From positions 1 to 43,036 of the forward strand of contig JAHEYB010000024.1 of assembly GCA_023251805.1 (NCBI GenBank): a DNA stretch of 43,036 bases, in the 5' to 3' direction. The notes under the pieces are model-generated. The model ran no database searches and had not been told where the DNA came from. It saw nothing but the letters and a program-made list of their open reading frames with translations. Positions 16,506-25,594 of this stretch are shown here, in pieces; the stretch's first letter is position 1; the number at the start of each line of letters is the position of its first letter. Both the position numbers and the translations under genes were made by a program. This DNA is from Bacteroidota bacterium. GTDB lineage: Bacteria; Bacteroidota; Bacteroidia; 2-12-FULL-35-15.

Positions 16506-17156
16506 TTACTCCTTCTCAAACTGGATATTTTTACCCAATGTACCTCTTCTTCTGTAGCGACTGCTTTGTGTTTCGGTGATAGGTTTAAAATTTTCGACTT
16601 TAGCAGAGCTGGCATCAATTACAGGATGTACATCATCGATTTTTGCCAAGGTATCTATCACAAAGGGAATGTGAGCAATGGGTAATTTGAATCGTATGCG
16701 AGTAAATCGCATCAATAAATTAGATTGAAACTGATCAGAAGCAACAGCAATTTTAGTAAAGCCTAATTTTTTTGCCATTTGATAGGAATAATAAATATTT
16801 TCTGTACTGTGTTGTGCTTTGTCTTCAATCAATATTTTTTCTTTGGGAGTTCCTAAAGCTTCAGCATAAAGCGCCATTACTTTTCCTTCCACATAAGGAG
16901 TATAAACTGCTGCTCCGGAAAAAATAACATTTTTTGCTATTCCTTTTTTTATCAAGTAATCCGCCCAAATCACACGACCTTTCATTGCAGTTGTCCAATC
17001 GTTTCCATCATACGGACAACCAGGAACGATGATAACATCGTAGGGCTGATTTTTAAGCGCACGTTTGTACAATTTAGAAGGATGAGGACGAAAAAATGTA
17101 CAACTACTTAAAAGGAGTATGGATAAAAGAAGGAATATGATTCTAGTTCGTTTCAT
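16506..17156 (-). CDS. YdcF/SanA-like DUF218 lipoprotein
   Basis: 216 residues. A lipobox-like LLLSSC ends the N-terminal hydrophobic segment (Cys near 19). The DUF218 core is recognisable: DVIIVPGCPYDG (about 40-51), RVIWADYLIKKGIAKNVIFSGAAVYTP (about 61-87), and AQHSTENIYYSYQMAKKLGFTKIAVASDQF (about 114-143). E. coli relatives (SanA, YdcF) are linked to envelope integrity, but their biochemical activity is unclear. The start of priA lies 61 bp downstream, so this gene and priA may share a transcript. The C-terminal tail is basic and not conserved-looking. Confidence 0.85.
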   Translation of the reverse strand: MKRTRIIFLLLSILLLSSCTFFRPHPSKLYKRALKNQPYDVIIVPGCPYDGNDWTTAMKGRVIWADYLIKKGIAKNVIFSGAAVYTPYVEGKVMALYAEALGTPKEKILIEDKAQHSTENIYYSYQMAKKLGFTKIAVASDQFQSNLLMRFTRIRFKLPIAHIPFVIDTLAKIDDVHPVIDASSAKVENFKPITETQSSRYRRRGTLGKNIQFEKE

Positions 17157-17191
17157 TATAAGTGTTTTATAAAATTCCTCTACATTAATTT

Positions 17192-17247
17192 ATTTCTCGA
17201 CAGGCTCGAAATGACCTTGTGATATCATTTCGAGCCTGTCGAGAAAT
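17192..17247. repeat. Perfect 23-bp inverted repeat (intergenic)
   Basis: The arms 17192-17214 and 17225-17247 are exact reverse complements around a 10-base loop. The core is ctcgacaggctcgaaatga. It lies between pfkA and the DUF218 gene. It lacks a T run, so it is better explained as a dispersed palindromic repeat than as a terminator. Confidence 0.75.
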
Positions 17248-17265
17248 CGTAATATCAGGATAAAT

Positions 17266-18234
17266 TTACAAGGACAAAATATTCACCATTCGTATTAAAT
17301 CTGGATTTAATTCTTGAATATGTTTGATGGCTTTTTCAAAAGGAGTAAATAAAATATTTTTGTCAATGATGCCCACCATTACATTTTTTTTGCCTTGCAT
17401 TAATGCTTCCACAGCAGCAAATCCCATACGACTGCTATTCACTCTATCCATCGCAGAAGGGTTTCCTCCTCTTTGTATATGCCCTAAAATAGTAACACGT
17501 GTATCGAAATCGGGCAAGCGTTTTTTTACTTGCTCAGCAATTGTAAAAGCACCACCTGCTTCATCACCCTCTGCAACAATAATTATTTTTGAGGATTTAC
17601 TTTTTCTTCCATTTTCCAAACGTTTGATTAAAACATCTACATCTGTTTTTGTTTCGGGAATTAAAATCGACTCTGCTCCCACTCCTATTCCTGCGCGCAA
17701 AGCAATCAAACCAGCATCGCGCCCCATCACTTCTACAAAAAACAAACGATCGTGACTTTCGGCAGTGTCTCTTATTTTATCTACTGCGTCAACAACAGTA
17801 TTGATAGCAGTATCGTAGCCAATGGTGAAATCGGTTCCTACTAAATCGTTGTCGATTGTACCGGGACAACCAACAAAAGGAATGTTGCACATTTTACTAA
17901 ATTCCAAAGCACCTTTAAAAGAGCCATCACCACCAATTACTACAACACCATCAATTTTATGTTTCAATAAATTTTCCAACGCTTTTTTACGGCCTTCTTC
18001 AGTCATAAATTCTTTACTTCTTGCCGTTTTTAAAATTGTTCCACCTCGATGAACGATGTTAGCAACAGATTTCGTTCCCATCGGGAAAAATTCATTGTTT
18101 ATCATTCCATCGTAACCATGCATAATGCCCACTACCTCTATGTTGTGATACACAGCAGTACGAACAACTGCTCTTAAGCATGCATTCATTCCCGGTGAGT
18201 CGCCTCCTGATGTAAAGACTGCTATTTTTTTCAT
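17266..18234 (-). CDS. pfkA: ATP-dependent 6-phosphofructokinase
   Basis: 322 residues, the size of bacterial PfkA. It phosphorylates fructose 6-phosphate in the committed step of glycolysis. The nucleotide-binding start is FTSGGDSPGMNACLRAVVR. GGDGS at 101-105 has Gly at 104, and PGTIDND at 124-130 has Gly at 125. Both are the residues of ATP-dependent enzymes rather than the Asp/Lys pair of pyrophosphate-dependent ones. The catalytic Asp is 128. ILGHIQRGGNPSAMDR near 247-262 is the fructose-phosphate site. The gene stands between repeat-rich spacers and is probably monocistronic. Confidence 0.97.
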   Translation of the reverse strand: MKKIAVFTSGGDSPGMNACLRAVVRTAVYHNIEVVGIMHGYDGMINNEFFPMGTKSVANIVHRGGTILKTARSKEFMTEEGRKKALENLLKHKIDGVVVIGGDGSFKGALEFSKMCNIPFVGCPGTIDNDLVGTDFTIGYDTAINTVVDAVDKIRDTAESHDRLFFVEVMGRDAGLIALRAGIGVGAESILIPETKTDVDVLIKRLENGRKSKSSKIIIVAEGDEAGGAFTIAEQVKKRLPDFDTRVTILGHIQRGGNPSAMDRVNSSRMGFAAVEALMQGKKNVMVGIIDKNILFTPFEKAIKHIQELNPDLIRMVNILSL

Positions 18235-18260
18235 ATATGTAAGGATTACTAATCATTACG

Positions 18261-18284
18261 CCCTTCGACTCCGCTCAAGGTGAC
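18261..18284. repeat. Dispersed 24-bp repeat unit (minus orientation)
   Basis: The reverse complement of this segment differs at one position from the unit at 10253-10276. It lies between the RNA methyltransferase and pfkA genes. A second GC-rich hairpin-like stretch (cctgctcctacccgggatga) is at about 18342-18364. Confidence 0.65.
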
Positions 18285-18389
18285 ATAAGAATTTATGTTT
18301 GTTTATAGTGATTAAATATGCTTATGATTTATTAATCGTCATGCCCTGCTCCTACCCGGGATGACAGTTCTGTACGAAACTCCACTCGC

Positions 18390-19589
18390 CTAACTCCGCT
18401 CTCCCGACTCCTGTCTACCTTCTAATTTGTGAATTTTTTTTGTTCCTTGATACATTTCATATTTCATAAAACGACATTCTAATTGTCCGTTAAACAATTG
18501 AATTTTTCGTGAAGGGCGTAAACCAATTTGTTTAAACGCTTCCATGTTCGAACTCAAAATCCAGCAATCATAACCCGAGAAATTTTTCTTGAAAGTATCG
18601 CCCATCATTTTATATAACTCTTCGATATTGTCTTTATCCATCCGTTCACCATAAGGTGGATTTATCACAACCACACCTCTTCCGGCAGGAACTTCAAAAT
18701 CTTTCATGTCCACATTTTTTATGGAAACGATGTCATCTACTTTTGCATACTTGATATTTTCTTTTGCTTTTTTAGCAACATTGGGAGAAAGTTCTCCTCC
18801 TAAAATTTTTTGTTCGTGATTTGTAATTTTATTGATTGCTGCATCTAAGATCGTGTTCCACAATTCTTCTTCGAAAGGCATAAATTTTTTCCAGCGTTCG
18901 AAACCAAAATCTTCACGATAATACCCTGGAGGAATATTATTTGCAATCAAAGCAGCTTCAATTAAAATAGTTCCGGAACCGCACATCGGATCAATAAAAT
19001 TTGTTCGTTTGTCCCAACCCGTTAGCAATACCAATCCGGCAGCGAGCACTTCATTGATGGGCGCTAAATTTGTTTTATCGCGATAGCCACGTTTATGCAA
19101 TGATTCACCTGAGCTATCCAATGAAACGGTACATGTATCATTATGAATATGTAAGTTTACTCTTACGGTTGGTTTTTCCAAATCGACTGAAGGGCGCTCG
19201 TTGTATTTTGTTCTAAACTGATCAACAATTGCATCTTTTGCTTTTTGGGAAATATATTGTGAATGTGTAAACAAATCGGTACTTAAAACGGTATCAATGG
19301 CAATGGTATCAGTAACATCCATGTATTCTTCCCAATTAATTCCTTGTATACCGATATATAATGATTTTTCGTCCGATACTTTAAATGTTTTGAAAGGAAC
19401 AAGCACCCTTAAGGCGGTACGCAAGCAAAGATTTGCTTTGTACATAAAACCTTTATCTCCTGCAAAACTCACTGCTCGATTGTGAATTTCTACATTTCTA
19501 GCACCTAATCTTTGCAATTCCTGAGAAAGTATTTCTTCCAAACCAAAAATGGTTTTGGCAATCATTTTTATATCCTTTTCTTCTTTCAT
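18390..19589 (-). CDS. THUMP-domain class I RNA methyltransferase (RlmL N-domain type)
   Basis: 399 residues from the ATG at 19589. The in-frame ATG at 19619 would add a short, unconserved leader, while MKEEKDIKMIAKTIFGLEEILSQEL matches the usual family start. An N-terminal ferredoxin-like and THUMP RNA-binding part (about 1-155) is followed by the SAM-binding methyltransferase (FIDPMCGSGTILIEAALIA). The target-base motif is VVVINPPYGERM. Homologues modify guanine N2 of 23S rRNA. The last ten or so residues (GRQESGERS) come from a repeat-like sequence at 18390-18417 and are probably not part of the ancestral protein. Confidence 0.9.
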   Translation of the reverse strand: MKEEKDIKMIAKTIFGLEEILSQELQRLGARNVEIHNRAVSFAGDKGFMYKANLCLRTALRVLVPFKTFKVSDEKSLYIGIQGINWEEYMDVTDTIAIDTVLSTDLFTHSQYISQKAKDAIVDQFRTKYNERPSVDLEKPTVRVNLHIHNDTCTVSLDSSGESLHKRGYRDKTNLAPINEVLAAGLVLLTGWDKRTNFIDPMCGSGTILIEAALIANNIPPGYYREDFGFERWKKFMPFEEELWNTILDAAINKITNHEQKILGGELSPNVAKKAKENIKYAKVDDIVSIKNVDMKDFEVPAGRGVVVINPPYGERMDKDNIEELYKMMGDTFKKNFSGYDCWILSSNMEAFKQIGLRPSRKIQLFNGQLECRFMKYEMYQGTKKIHKLEGRQESGERS

Positions 19590-19742
19590 TGAGGCAAAGA
19601 TAGAAATAAAACCTGGCAACTTCAGCCCTCAATTGCCTAAGCATAAGGGAATATCTTCAAAAGAATCAACAATTTATTCGCTTACCATAAAAAGTACCAT
19701 CATCCCCTTTTTTTGTCCAAACGCTTATCGCAAGAGCTATCA

Positions 19743-19750
19743 TACATTTG
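19743..19750 (+). promoter_or_regulatory. -7 promoter element of the T9SS cargo gene
   Basis: TACATTTG fits TAnnTTTG. It lies 28 bp before the ATG at 19779. The nearest TTTG upstream (19712-19715) is 27 bp away, too far for a standard -33 box. Confidence 0.45.
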
Positions 19751-19778
19751 TGTTGTATTCATTTAAACCTTTAAAACT

Positions 19779-20684
19779 ATGAACAAAATATTATCTACAT
19801 TGTTATTGTTAGCAGCCTTTGGTAGCAAAGCACAAACATTAAGCAATCCCAACTTTGAGAGTTGGGGAACAGGTTCAACTGTCAGCACGACTTATTATAC
19901 AGATACACTTCCTACTAACTGGTGGCCCTTTTATTGCAATACAGTTCACCAAACAACTGATTCATATCAAGGAATCTACGCATCTAAAATTCAAGGTTGG
20001 TTTGCATGCGGAATTGCTCCAGGAATAATGGTTAATGGCAAAGAGCCTATAAACTATGGAGAATTTATTGAATCGGGGACACCATTTACCACAAAACCAA
20101 GTAGCATTTCGGGATATTATAAGTATACCGATGTAACAATGGGTGATTCGGCAGAAGTAACCATTATCTTAAAGAGATACAATTCAGTTACAATGAAGCG
20201 AGACACAATTGCCTATTCTACTCAAACATTACCGGCAAGTGCTACCTATTCACTTTACACAGTAAACATTATTGACTTAATGCCAGGAGTAATGCCGGAT
20301 TCTATAATAATAATGTTTAATTCAAGCAAGTATTACATGTTTGATCCTATCACAATGGCATTGCCGGCTTTGTATATCGACAGAATAGCTATGCCGGAAA
20401 CACCTATGAGCATTGCGGATAATCAAATCTTATTAATGGAATCGTCAGTTTATCCAAATCCTTTTTCAGAAAGTGCTACTTTGGTGATGGATGCAGGTAT
20501 AAGTCAGTTTGAGCATCCTAGCGTTCAAATTTACGACTTGAGTGGAAAAAAAGTGATGGATTTAGGTGTAATCACAAGCAAGGAAGTAGTTTTTAATCAA
20601 GGAAATTTGTCGAAAGGAAGCTATTTTTATCAAGTGAGCAATGGCAATGCGCTTATATCACAAGGAAAATTTATAGTTCAATAG
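19779..20684 (+). CDS. Secreted protein with T9SS type A sorting domain
   Basis: 301 residues. Signal peptide MNKILSTLLLLAAFGSKAQ is followed by LSNPNFESWGTGS, a start common in Bacteroidota surface proteins with a jelly-roll (PCMD-like) domain. The C-terminal 85 residues form the sorting domain: VYPNPFSESATLVMD, VQIYDLSGKKVMDLG and GSYFYQVSNGNALISQGKFIVQ. The protein should cross the outer membrane by type IX secretion and be released or anchored at the surface. No catalytic motif is seen, and the ligand is unknown. It has its own -7 box and terminator. Confidence 0.85.
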   Translation: MNKILSTLLLLAAFGSKAQTLSNPNFESWGTGSTVSTTYYTDTLPTNWWPFYCNTVHQTTDSYQGIYASKIQGWFACGIAPGIMVNGKEPINYGEFIESGTPFTTKPSSISGYYKYTDVTMGDSAEVTIILKRYNSVTMKRDTIAYSTQTLPASATYSLYTVNIIDLMPGVMPDSIIIMFNSSKYYMFDPITMALPALYIDRIAMPETPMSIADNQILLMESSVYPNPFSESATLVMDAGISQFEHPSVQIYDLSGKKVMDLGVITSKEVVFNQGNLSKGSYFYQVSNGNALISQGKFIVQ

Positions 20685-20707
20685 TCTGTTTTGTTTTTAG
20701 AGAGTGG

Positions 20708-20742
20708 AAAACGCTTCCCGGCATATTTGGGAGGCGTTTTTT
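20708..20742 (+). terminator. Rho-independent terminator
   Basis: A 12-bp stem (aaaacgcttccc at 20708-20719 with gggaggcgtttt at 20729-20740, one non-canonical pair) ends in a T run. It lies 24 bp after the T9SS cargo gene. Confidence 0.85.
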
Positions 20743-20905
20743 ATTTCTTTTACACATTCGACCAAAAGCTCAAAACATCCTCAAAATCAATGAGTTTCAG
20801 ACTCAATTTTTATCTCTATTTTTTACTTCTCAACAAATACAGGCTTTTCGCAAACTCCCTATACCTGCAATAAAGGTAAAATAATAAAAATATGCTGATG
20901 AATTG

Positions 20906-20935
20906 TTTGATTTATTAGATAAAGTATTATTTTTG
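20906..20935 (+). promoter_or_regulatory. Promoter of the lipoprotein-ABC transporter cluster
   Basis: -33 TTTG (20906-20909), an 18-bp spacer, and -7 TATTTTTG (20928-20935). Expected start is near 20942, giving a leader of about 35 bases before the ATG at 20977. Between 20743 and 20905 I see only AT-rich DNA without a convincing gene. Confidence 0.75.
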
Positions 20936-20976
20936 AGCATTAATTTAAAAAACACCAACGAAAACCCATAATTGAA

Positions 20977-21873
20977 ATGAGATTGAAATTTATCACATTT
21001 AGAGGAGCCTTTTTATTTTTATCGGTTTCTGCATTATTTGCAGGAGGCTGTAGTGGCGATGACACAAAAGATCCTGATGCTTTGCCTCCTGTAGACAGCA
21101 CTCAAACAACTATTTTGAATGTAAACGGTGAGATTTTCAGTATTCCTTCACCTATTCAAACAGCTTTCCTAATCAAAGGAAGTGGTGCAGCTTACAGCAA
21201 AGAGATTCTTAACCCATCAAATAAATCATCTGATTATTCTACCAACTTTTCAAAAGCGTTGAACTTGGGTATTTATGGGGCTGATTTGGGTTATGTAACA
21301 ATTTACGACCAAAATCAAGATGCTATCGGATATTTAAATTCTGCTAAAAAATTGGCTGATGAATTAGGTGTTTCCGGTGCTTTTGATGCAAATACTATTG
21401 AGCGTTTTGCAAAAAACTTAGGTAACAAAGATTCAATGTTAGTATTGGTTGGTGTTGCTTATCGTTCGAGTGATGCTTACTTAAAAAATAACGATCGTAG
21501 CGATGTAAGCGGATTGGTACTAGCAGGTGGTTGGTTAGAGAGTTTACATTTTGCAACAAATGTTTACAAAGCAAAACCAAACGAAGAAGTAAAACGCAGA
21601 ATTGCTGAACAAAAATCCTCTTTACAAAGTTTAATAAAATTGTTGACTCAATTTTACAGTCAACCTGAGTATACAGAATTCATTGACAACTTGAATGACC
21701 TGTCAACAGTGTTTGATGGTGTTGAGTTTAAATACACTTACGAAAAACCAACTACTGATGCCGAAAAGAAAATGACAACCATCACTAGTAAATCAGAAGT
21801 GAATATTACACCTGAGCAAATTGAGTCGATTACTCAAAAAGTAAAATCAATCAGAAGTCAAATTGTAGGATAA
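20977..21873 (+). CDS. Lipoprotein of unknown function, first gene of ABC cluster
   Basis: 298 residues. The N-terminal signal ends in the lipobox FAGGCSGDD (Cys near 25), and the Asp residues after Cys fit a lipoprotein exposed on the periplasmic or outer face. The mature protein is predicted to be largely alpha-helical (SAKKLADELGVSGAFDANTIERFAKNLG, LQSLIKLLTQFYSQPEYTEFIDNLNDLS), with a helical C-terminus. I do not recognise a named domain. The segment 'GYLNSAKKLADELGV..AF' followed by 'DAYLKNNDRSDVSGLVLAGGWLESLHFATN' looks conserved in style. It has a clear promoter and is followed 50 bp later by a small secreted protein gene. Confidence 0.75.
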   Translation: MRLKFITFRGAFLFLSVSALFAGGCSGDDTKDPDALPPVDSTQTTILNVNGEIFSIPSPIQTAFLIKGSGAAYSKEILNPSNKSSDYSTNFSKALNLGIYGADLGYVTIYDQNQDAIGYLNSAKKLADELGVSGAFDANTIERFAKNLGNKDSMLVLVGVAYRSSDAYLKNNDRSDVSGLVLAGGWLESLHFATNVYKAKPNEEVKRRIAEQKSSLQSLIKLLTQFYSQPEYTEFIDNLNDLSTVFDGVEFKYTYEKPTTDAEKKMTTITSKSEVNITPEQIESITQKVKSIRSQIVG

Positions 21874-21923
21874 TTTCGGTTAAGTTAAAAAGCTCAATCG
21901 TTAAATAAAAATTTATAACAGAA

Positions 21924-22358
21924 ATGAAAAAAGGAATTTTAAAATTAGTATTAGTTGTTGGTGGATTCATTACAATAAACAGCGCATCGGCTCAAATTGC
22001 AGATACAATTGCTACTCAATGTGCAAAGCACTTAGAAAATCAATTCATTTCTGATGGTCAGCAATACCGAGCTTTATTAATGAATGCAGACGAAACTGCA
22101 GAATTTCACACTACACTATATGGCGGTACACTTTATCGTATAGCTGCTTGTAGTGGCTTATCCGATGGAAATTTAATTTTCTCGGTGTATGATTCAGAAA
22201 GAAACTTACTTTTCACAAACAGCGAATTTAAAAATGCTCCTTTTTGGGATTTCAAAATCACAAACACCTTGGATTGTGTGATTGAAGCGAAATTGAGTGG
22301 AGGAGCTCAAGGTTCGGGAAGAGCCGTTTTATTAATTGGCTTTAAACAACAAAAATAA
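21924..22358 (+). CDS. Small secreted protein of unknown function
   Basis: 144 residues, with signal peptide MKKGILKLVLVVGGFITINSASAQ. The mature domain of about 120 residues looks beta-rich: FISDGQQYRALLMNADETAEFHTTLYGGTLYRIAACSG, then LIFSVYDSERNLLF and GSGRAVLLIGFKQQ. The pattern resembles a small beta-sandwich as found in lipid- or sugar-binding modules, but I cannot assign a family. It lies between the lipoprotein and the ABC transporter genes and is followed by a strong terminator. That position suggests it is made in excess over the transporter. Confidence 0.7.
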   Translation: MKKGILKLVLVVGGFITINSASAQIADTIATQCAKHLENQFISDGQQYRALLMNADETAEFHTTLYGGTLYRIAACSGLSDGNLIFSVYDSERNLLFTNSEFKNAPFWDFKITNTLDCVIEAKLSGGAQGSGRAVLLIGFKQQK

Positions 22359-22382
22359 TATCAAATATAACCTTATTCAAAA

Positions 22383-22417
22383 GGCATTAATTACTGCGGT
22401 ATTAATGCCTTTTTTTT
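22383..22417 (+). terminator. Terminator 25 bp before the ABC transporter start
   Basis: A perfect 9-bp stem (ggcattaat at 22383-22391 with attaatgcc at 22401-22409) has a 9-base loop and is followed by eight T residues. It ends just 25 bases before the ATG at 22443, so it acts either as the end of a two-gene transcript or as an attenuator for the transporter gene. Confidence 0.85.
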
Positions 22418-22442
22418 CAAAACTACTTAATTACATTTAACA

Positions 22443-25400
22443 ATGAGTGAAAGAATATTAAAAGCCCTGATGCAAATGTTTGCGATTATTGCAAGGGTTG
22501 ATGGCATTAATGACAATGGCCGATTAATCGTGCAATCGTTCTTGAAGCAACAATTAAATCAGGAATTAGTTGATCAATACCTTGCCATTTTTGATGAATT
22601 TTTAGAAGCTCACCATCAGGTTACAAAAAAGAAAGATGGTTCAGCAAAACGTACCTCACTTAACTCCGTTAAAGTTTTAAAAATTTGTACTCAAATCAAT
22701 AGCGAGCTTACGCAAGTACAAAAGGTGGTTGTGTTACTTCGTTTGATTGAATTTATTAATTCCAATACCGAAATTGCTGAACAAGAAATGGAATTCGTTA
22801 CAACCGTGGCGGAAACATTTAATATTGAAGATGACGAGTTTAAACGTTGTATGGAATTTGTGAGAGCAGGGTTGGATACTATTCCAGAATCGTCTCGTTT
22901 GTTGATTATCGATAATAAAACTAGTCATACTCTCAAAGAAACAAAACATATTTATGCTGAAGGGGTAACCGGACAAGCACGCGTACTTTGGATTCCGAGT
23001 GTGAACATGTATGCATTGTTATATTATGGCAAAAGCGATATTTTATTAAACGGACAGTTACTTACGCAAGGGAAAGTATTTATTCTTACACCCGGTTCAT
23101 CCTTACGGAGCTCAAAAGTAAAACCTGTTTATTATAGCGATATTTTAAGTTCGTTTATGAGTGATACCTCAAAAGCAAAAGTATCATTTGTAGTAAAAAA
23201 CTTAGAGTACAAATTTAAAGGTGGTAAACTTGGATTAAGAGATATTAATTTTAGCGAAGACTCGGGCAAGCTTATTGGAATCATGGGTGGTTCCGGAGCC
23301 GGAAAATCCACATTACTAAATGTGTTGAACGGAATGGAAATTCCAAGTGGCGGTTCTGTTAAAATCAATGGAATAAATATTCACTCTGAAAAAGAACAAA
23401 TAGAAGGGGTAATTGGTCACGTTTCGCAGGACGATTTACTTATTGAAGAGTTAACTGTTTTTCAAAATTTGTTTTATAACGCAAAACTTTGTTTTGGAAA
23501 TAAAACAGATGCTGTTGTAACTCAAATGGTAACAGACGTATTGACAAGCATAGGATTAATTGAAACACGCGATTTAAAAGTTGGAAGCCCCTTAGAAAAA
23601 ACCATTTCAGGTGGACAACGTAAACGCTTGAACATTGCATTGGAATTGATTCGTGAGCCATCCGTATTGTTTGTAGATGAACCTACTTCCGGTTTATCTT
23701 CACGCGATTCGGAGAATATTATGGACTTATTAAAAGAACTTGCCTTAAAGGGCAAATTGGTTTTTGTTGTAATCCATCAGCCTTCTTCCGATATTTTCAA
23801 AATGTTCGACAAGTTGATGATTTTAGATGTAGGCGGTTATCCAATTTATTACGGCAATCCTGTTGACTCTGTTATTTATTTCAAAACAGTGGTGAACCAT
23901 GTAAATAGTAATGAAAGTGAATGTATTGAATGTGGTAACGTAAACCCCGAACAGGTATTCAATATTATTGAGTCGAAAGTATTGGACGAATATGGTAACA
24001 TCACTCGCAACAGAAAAGTGTCGCCTTCGGAATGGAATTTACATTACAAGGATAAAATTGAAAAGACGATTGAAGAAGTTGAAAATATTACAGAAATTCC
24101 GGAAAGCACTTTTAAAATTCCGAATAAATTTAAACAATTCAAAGTATTCATCACCCGTGATGTATTATCTAAACTAACCAATACACAATACATTTCTATC
24201 AATATGCTGGAGGCGCCATTATTGGCTTTCATCCTAGCCTATTTCATTAAATTTGTGAACTTAGATTTATCCAACAAAGTGGGTTATACTTTTCGTGAAA
24301 ACGAAAACATTATTATTTACATGTTTATGGCAGTAGTTGTGTCTTTGTTTATTGGATTAACTGTTAGTGCAGAAGAAATTATTAGAGACAAAAAAATTCA
24401 AAAACGTGAGTCCTTTTTGAACCTGAGTAAAGGAAGCTATTTGTGGTCAAAAATTATTATTATGTTTACTTTGTCGGCCATACAAGCTATTTTGTTTGTG
24501 TTGGTAGGAAACTATGTATTGCAAATACAGGGCATGATTTTCCAATATTGGGTGTTATTATTTAGCACTTTTTGTTTTGCAAACATGTTGGGGTTAAATA
24601 TTTCTGCAAGTTTCAACTCAGCAGTTACCATTTACATCCTTATCCCAATTTTAATTATCCCTCAATTATTGTTTAGCGGTGTGATGGTGAAATTTGATAA
24701 ACTGAATCCAATTATCACTTCACAAAGTGTTGTTCCATTAGTTGGTGATATGATGGCTTCCAGATGGGCGTTTGAGGCTTTAGCAGTTAAGCAGTTTAAG
24801 GATAATAAATTTACAAAAAAGACTTACCGTTTTGATAAAGCGATACACATAGCTACATACAAAAAAGACTATTGGTTAACCGAAATGGCTAAAAAAATTG
24901 ATTTCTGTGAATCGAATTACAAAAAGCCCGAAAGCAGAAAAGAAGTGGAAGATGCCTTGAAAATGATTCAAAATGAAATCAGAAAAGAGCTGAAGACTCC
25001 TGGTAATGAAAAATTAATTTGCGGTGGTTTGGATAATTTAAACTTGACTTCATTTAGTCCAACTGTTGCAAACCAAGTACGTGACTTTACTAATAACACT
25101 TTAAGGACGGTGTATTTAAATAATTTCAAGCGTGCAACTACATTGAGAGAAAAAGAAGTAAGTGTAATGACCAAAGACACAGCTGCAAGAGCCCAGTACA
25201 TTAAAGACAAGAACGACTATGAAAATGAAAGTCTGCAAGACCTAGTAACAAACAGAAATACACCTTATCGTATTTTAGATTTAGATGGCGCATACGTTCA
25301 AAAAATTGATCCAATTTATTTAGACCCGGTTGATTCCGATTTGGGAAGAGCACATTTTTTCGCTCCACGTAAAAAATTCTTTGGAAAATACTATGATACT

Positions 25401-25535
25401 TATTCTGTAAATATTTGTGTAATATGGGGAATGTCTGTTGTTTTAGCCATTACACTTTATTTTGATTTATTAAAAAAATTGATCAATGGCTTGGAAATCC
25501 TATTCAGCAAGTTGAGTAGAAAAAAAGGTCGATAA
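22443..25535 (+). CDS. ABCG-type ABC transporter with TerB-like N-terminus
   Basis: 1030 residues, a fused ATPase-permease. The N-terminal 140 residues are helical and resemble TerB (FAIIARVDGINDNGRLIVQSFLKQQL..., IAEQEMEFVTTVAETFNIEDDEF). A beta-rich linker of about 80 residues follows. The ATPase has Walker A GGSGAGKST (about 282-290), signature SGGQRKRLNIA (about 390-400) and Walker B VLFVDEPTSGLSSRDS. The conserved HQPSSDIFKMFD is typical of the ABCG/White group. A membrane domain with five or six helices (about 580-760) follows. Then comes a long soluble insert (about 770-985) before a last helix at about 990-1012. The substrate is unknown. The permease layout, ATPase first, is as in eukaryotic ABCG half-transporters. 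Confidence 0.85.
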   Translation: MSERILKALMQMFAIIARVDGINDNGRLIVQSFLKQQLNQELVDQYLAIFDEFLEAHHQVTKKKDGSAKRTSLNSVKVLKICTQINSELTQVQKVVVLLRLIEFINSNTEIAEQEMEFVTTVAETFNIEDDEFKRCMEFVRAGLDTIPESSRLLIIDNKTSHTLKETKHIYAEGVTGQARVLWIPSVNMYALLYYGKSDILLNGQLLTQGKVFILTPGSSLRSSKVKPVYYSDILSSFMSDTSKAKVSFVVKNLEYKFKGGKLGLRDINFSEDSGKLIGIMGGSGAGKSTLLNVLNGMEIPSGGSVKINGINIHSEKEQIEGVIGHVSQDDLLIEELTVFQNLFYNAKLCFGNKTDAVVTQMVTDVLTSIGLIETRDLKVGSPLEKTISGGQRKRLNIALELIREPSVLFVDEPTSGLSSRDSENIMDLLKELALKGKLVFVVIHQPSSDIFKMFDKLMILDVGGYPIYYGNPVDSVIYFKTVVNHVNSNESECIECGNVNPEQVFNIIESKVLDEYGNITRNRKVSPSEWNLHYKDKIEKTIEEVENITEIPESTFKIPNKFKQFKVFITRDVLSKLTNTQYISINMLEAPLLAFILAYFIKFVNLDLSNKVGYTFRENENIIIYMFMAVVVSLFIGLTVSAEEIIRDKKIQKRESFLNLSKGSYLWSKIIIMFTLSAIQAILFVLVGNYVLQIQGMIFQYWVLLFSTFCFANMLGLNISASFNSAVTIYILIPILIIPQLLFSGVMVKFDKLNPIITSQSVVPLVGDMMASRWAFEALAVKQFKDNKFTKKTYRFDKAIHIATYKKDYWLTEMAKKIDFCESNYKKPESRKEVEDALKMIQNEIRKELKTPGNEKLICGGLDNLNLTSFSPTVANQVRDFTNNTLRTVYLNNFKRATTLREKEVSVMTKDTAARAQYIKDKNDYENESLQDLVTNRNTPYRILDLDGAYVQKIDPIYLDPVDSDLGRAHFFAPRKKFFGKYYDTYSVNICVIWGMSVVLAITLYFDLLKKLINGLEILFSKLSRKKGR

Positions 25536-25558
25536 TCATTATTGAATTAAAAGTATAA

Positions 25559-25591
25559 AAAAGTCCGGAGCATTTAAGCTACCGGACTTTT
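25559..25591. terminator. Bidirectional Rho-independent terminator
   Basis: A 10-bp stem (aaaagtccgg at 25559-25568 with ccggactttt at 25582-25591) has A and T flanks. It separates the ABC transporter gene from the convergent histidine kinase gene. Confidence 0.85.
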
Positions 25592-25594
25592 GAT

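Noticed and set aside
17192-17247. Terminator of pfkA
   Set aside because: The 23-bp stem is strong but has no T tract, and its sequence looks like a dispersed palindromic repeat.
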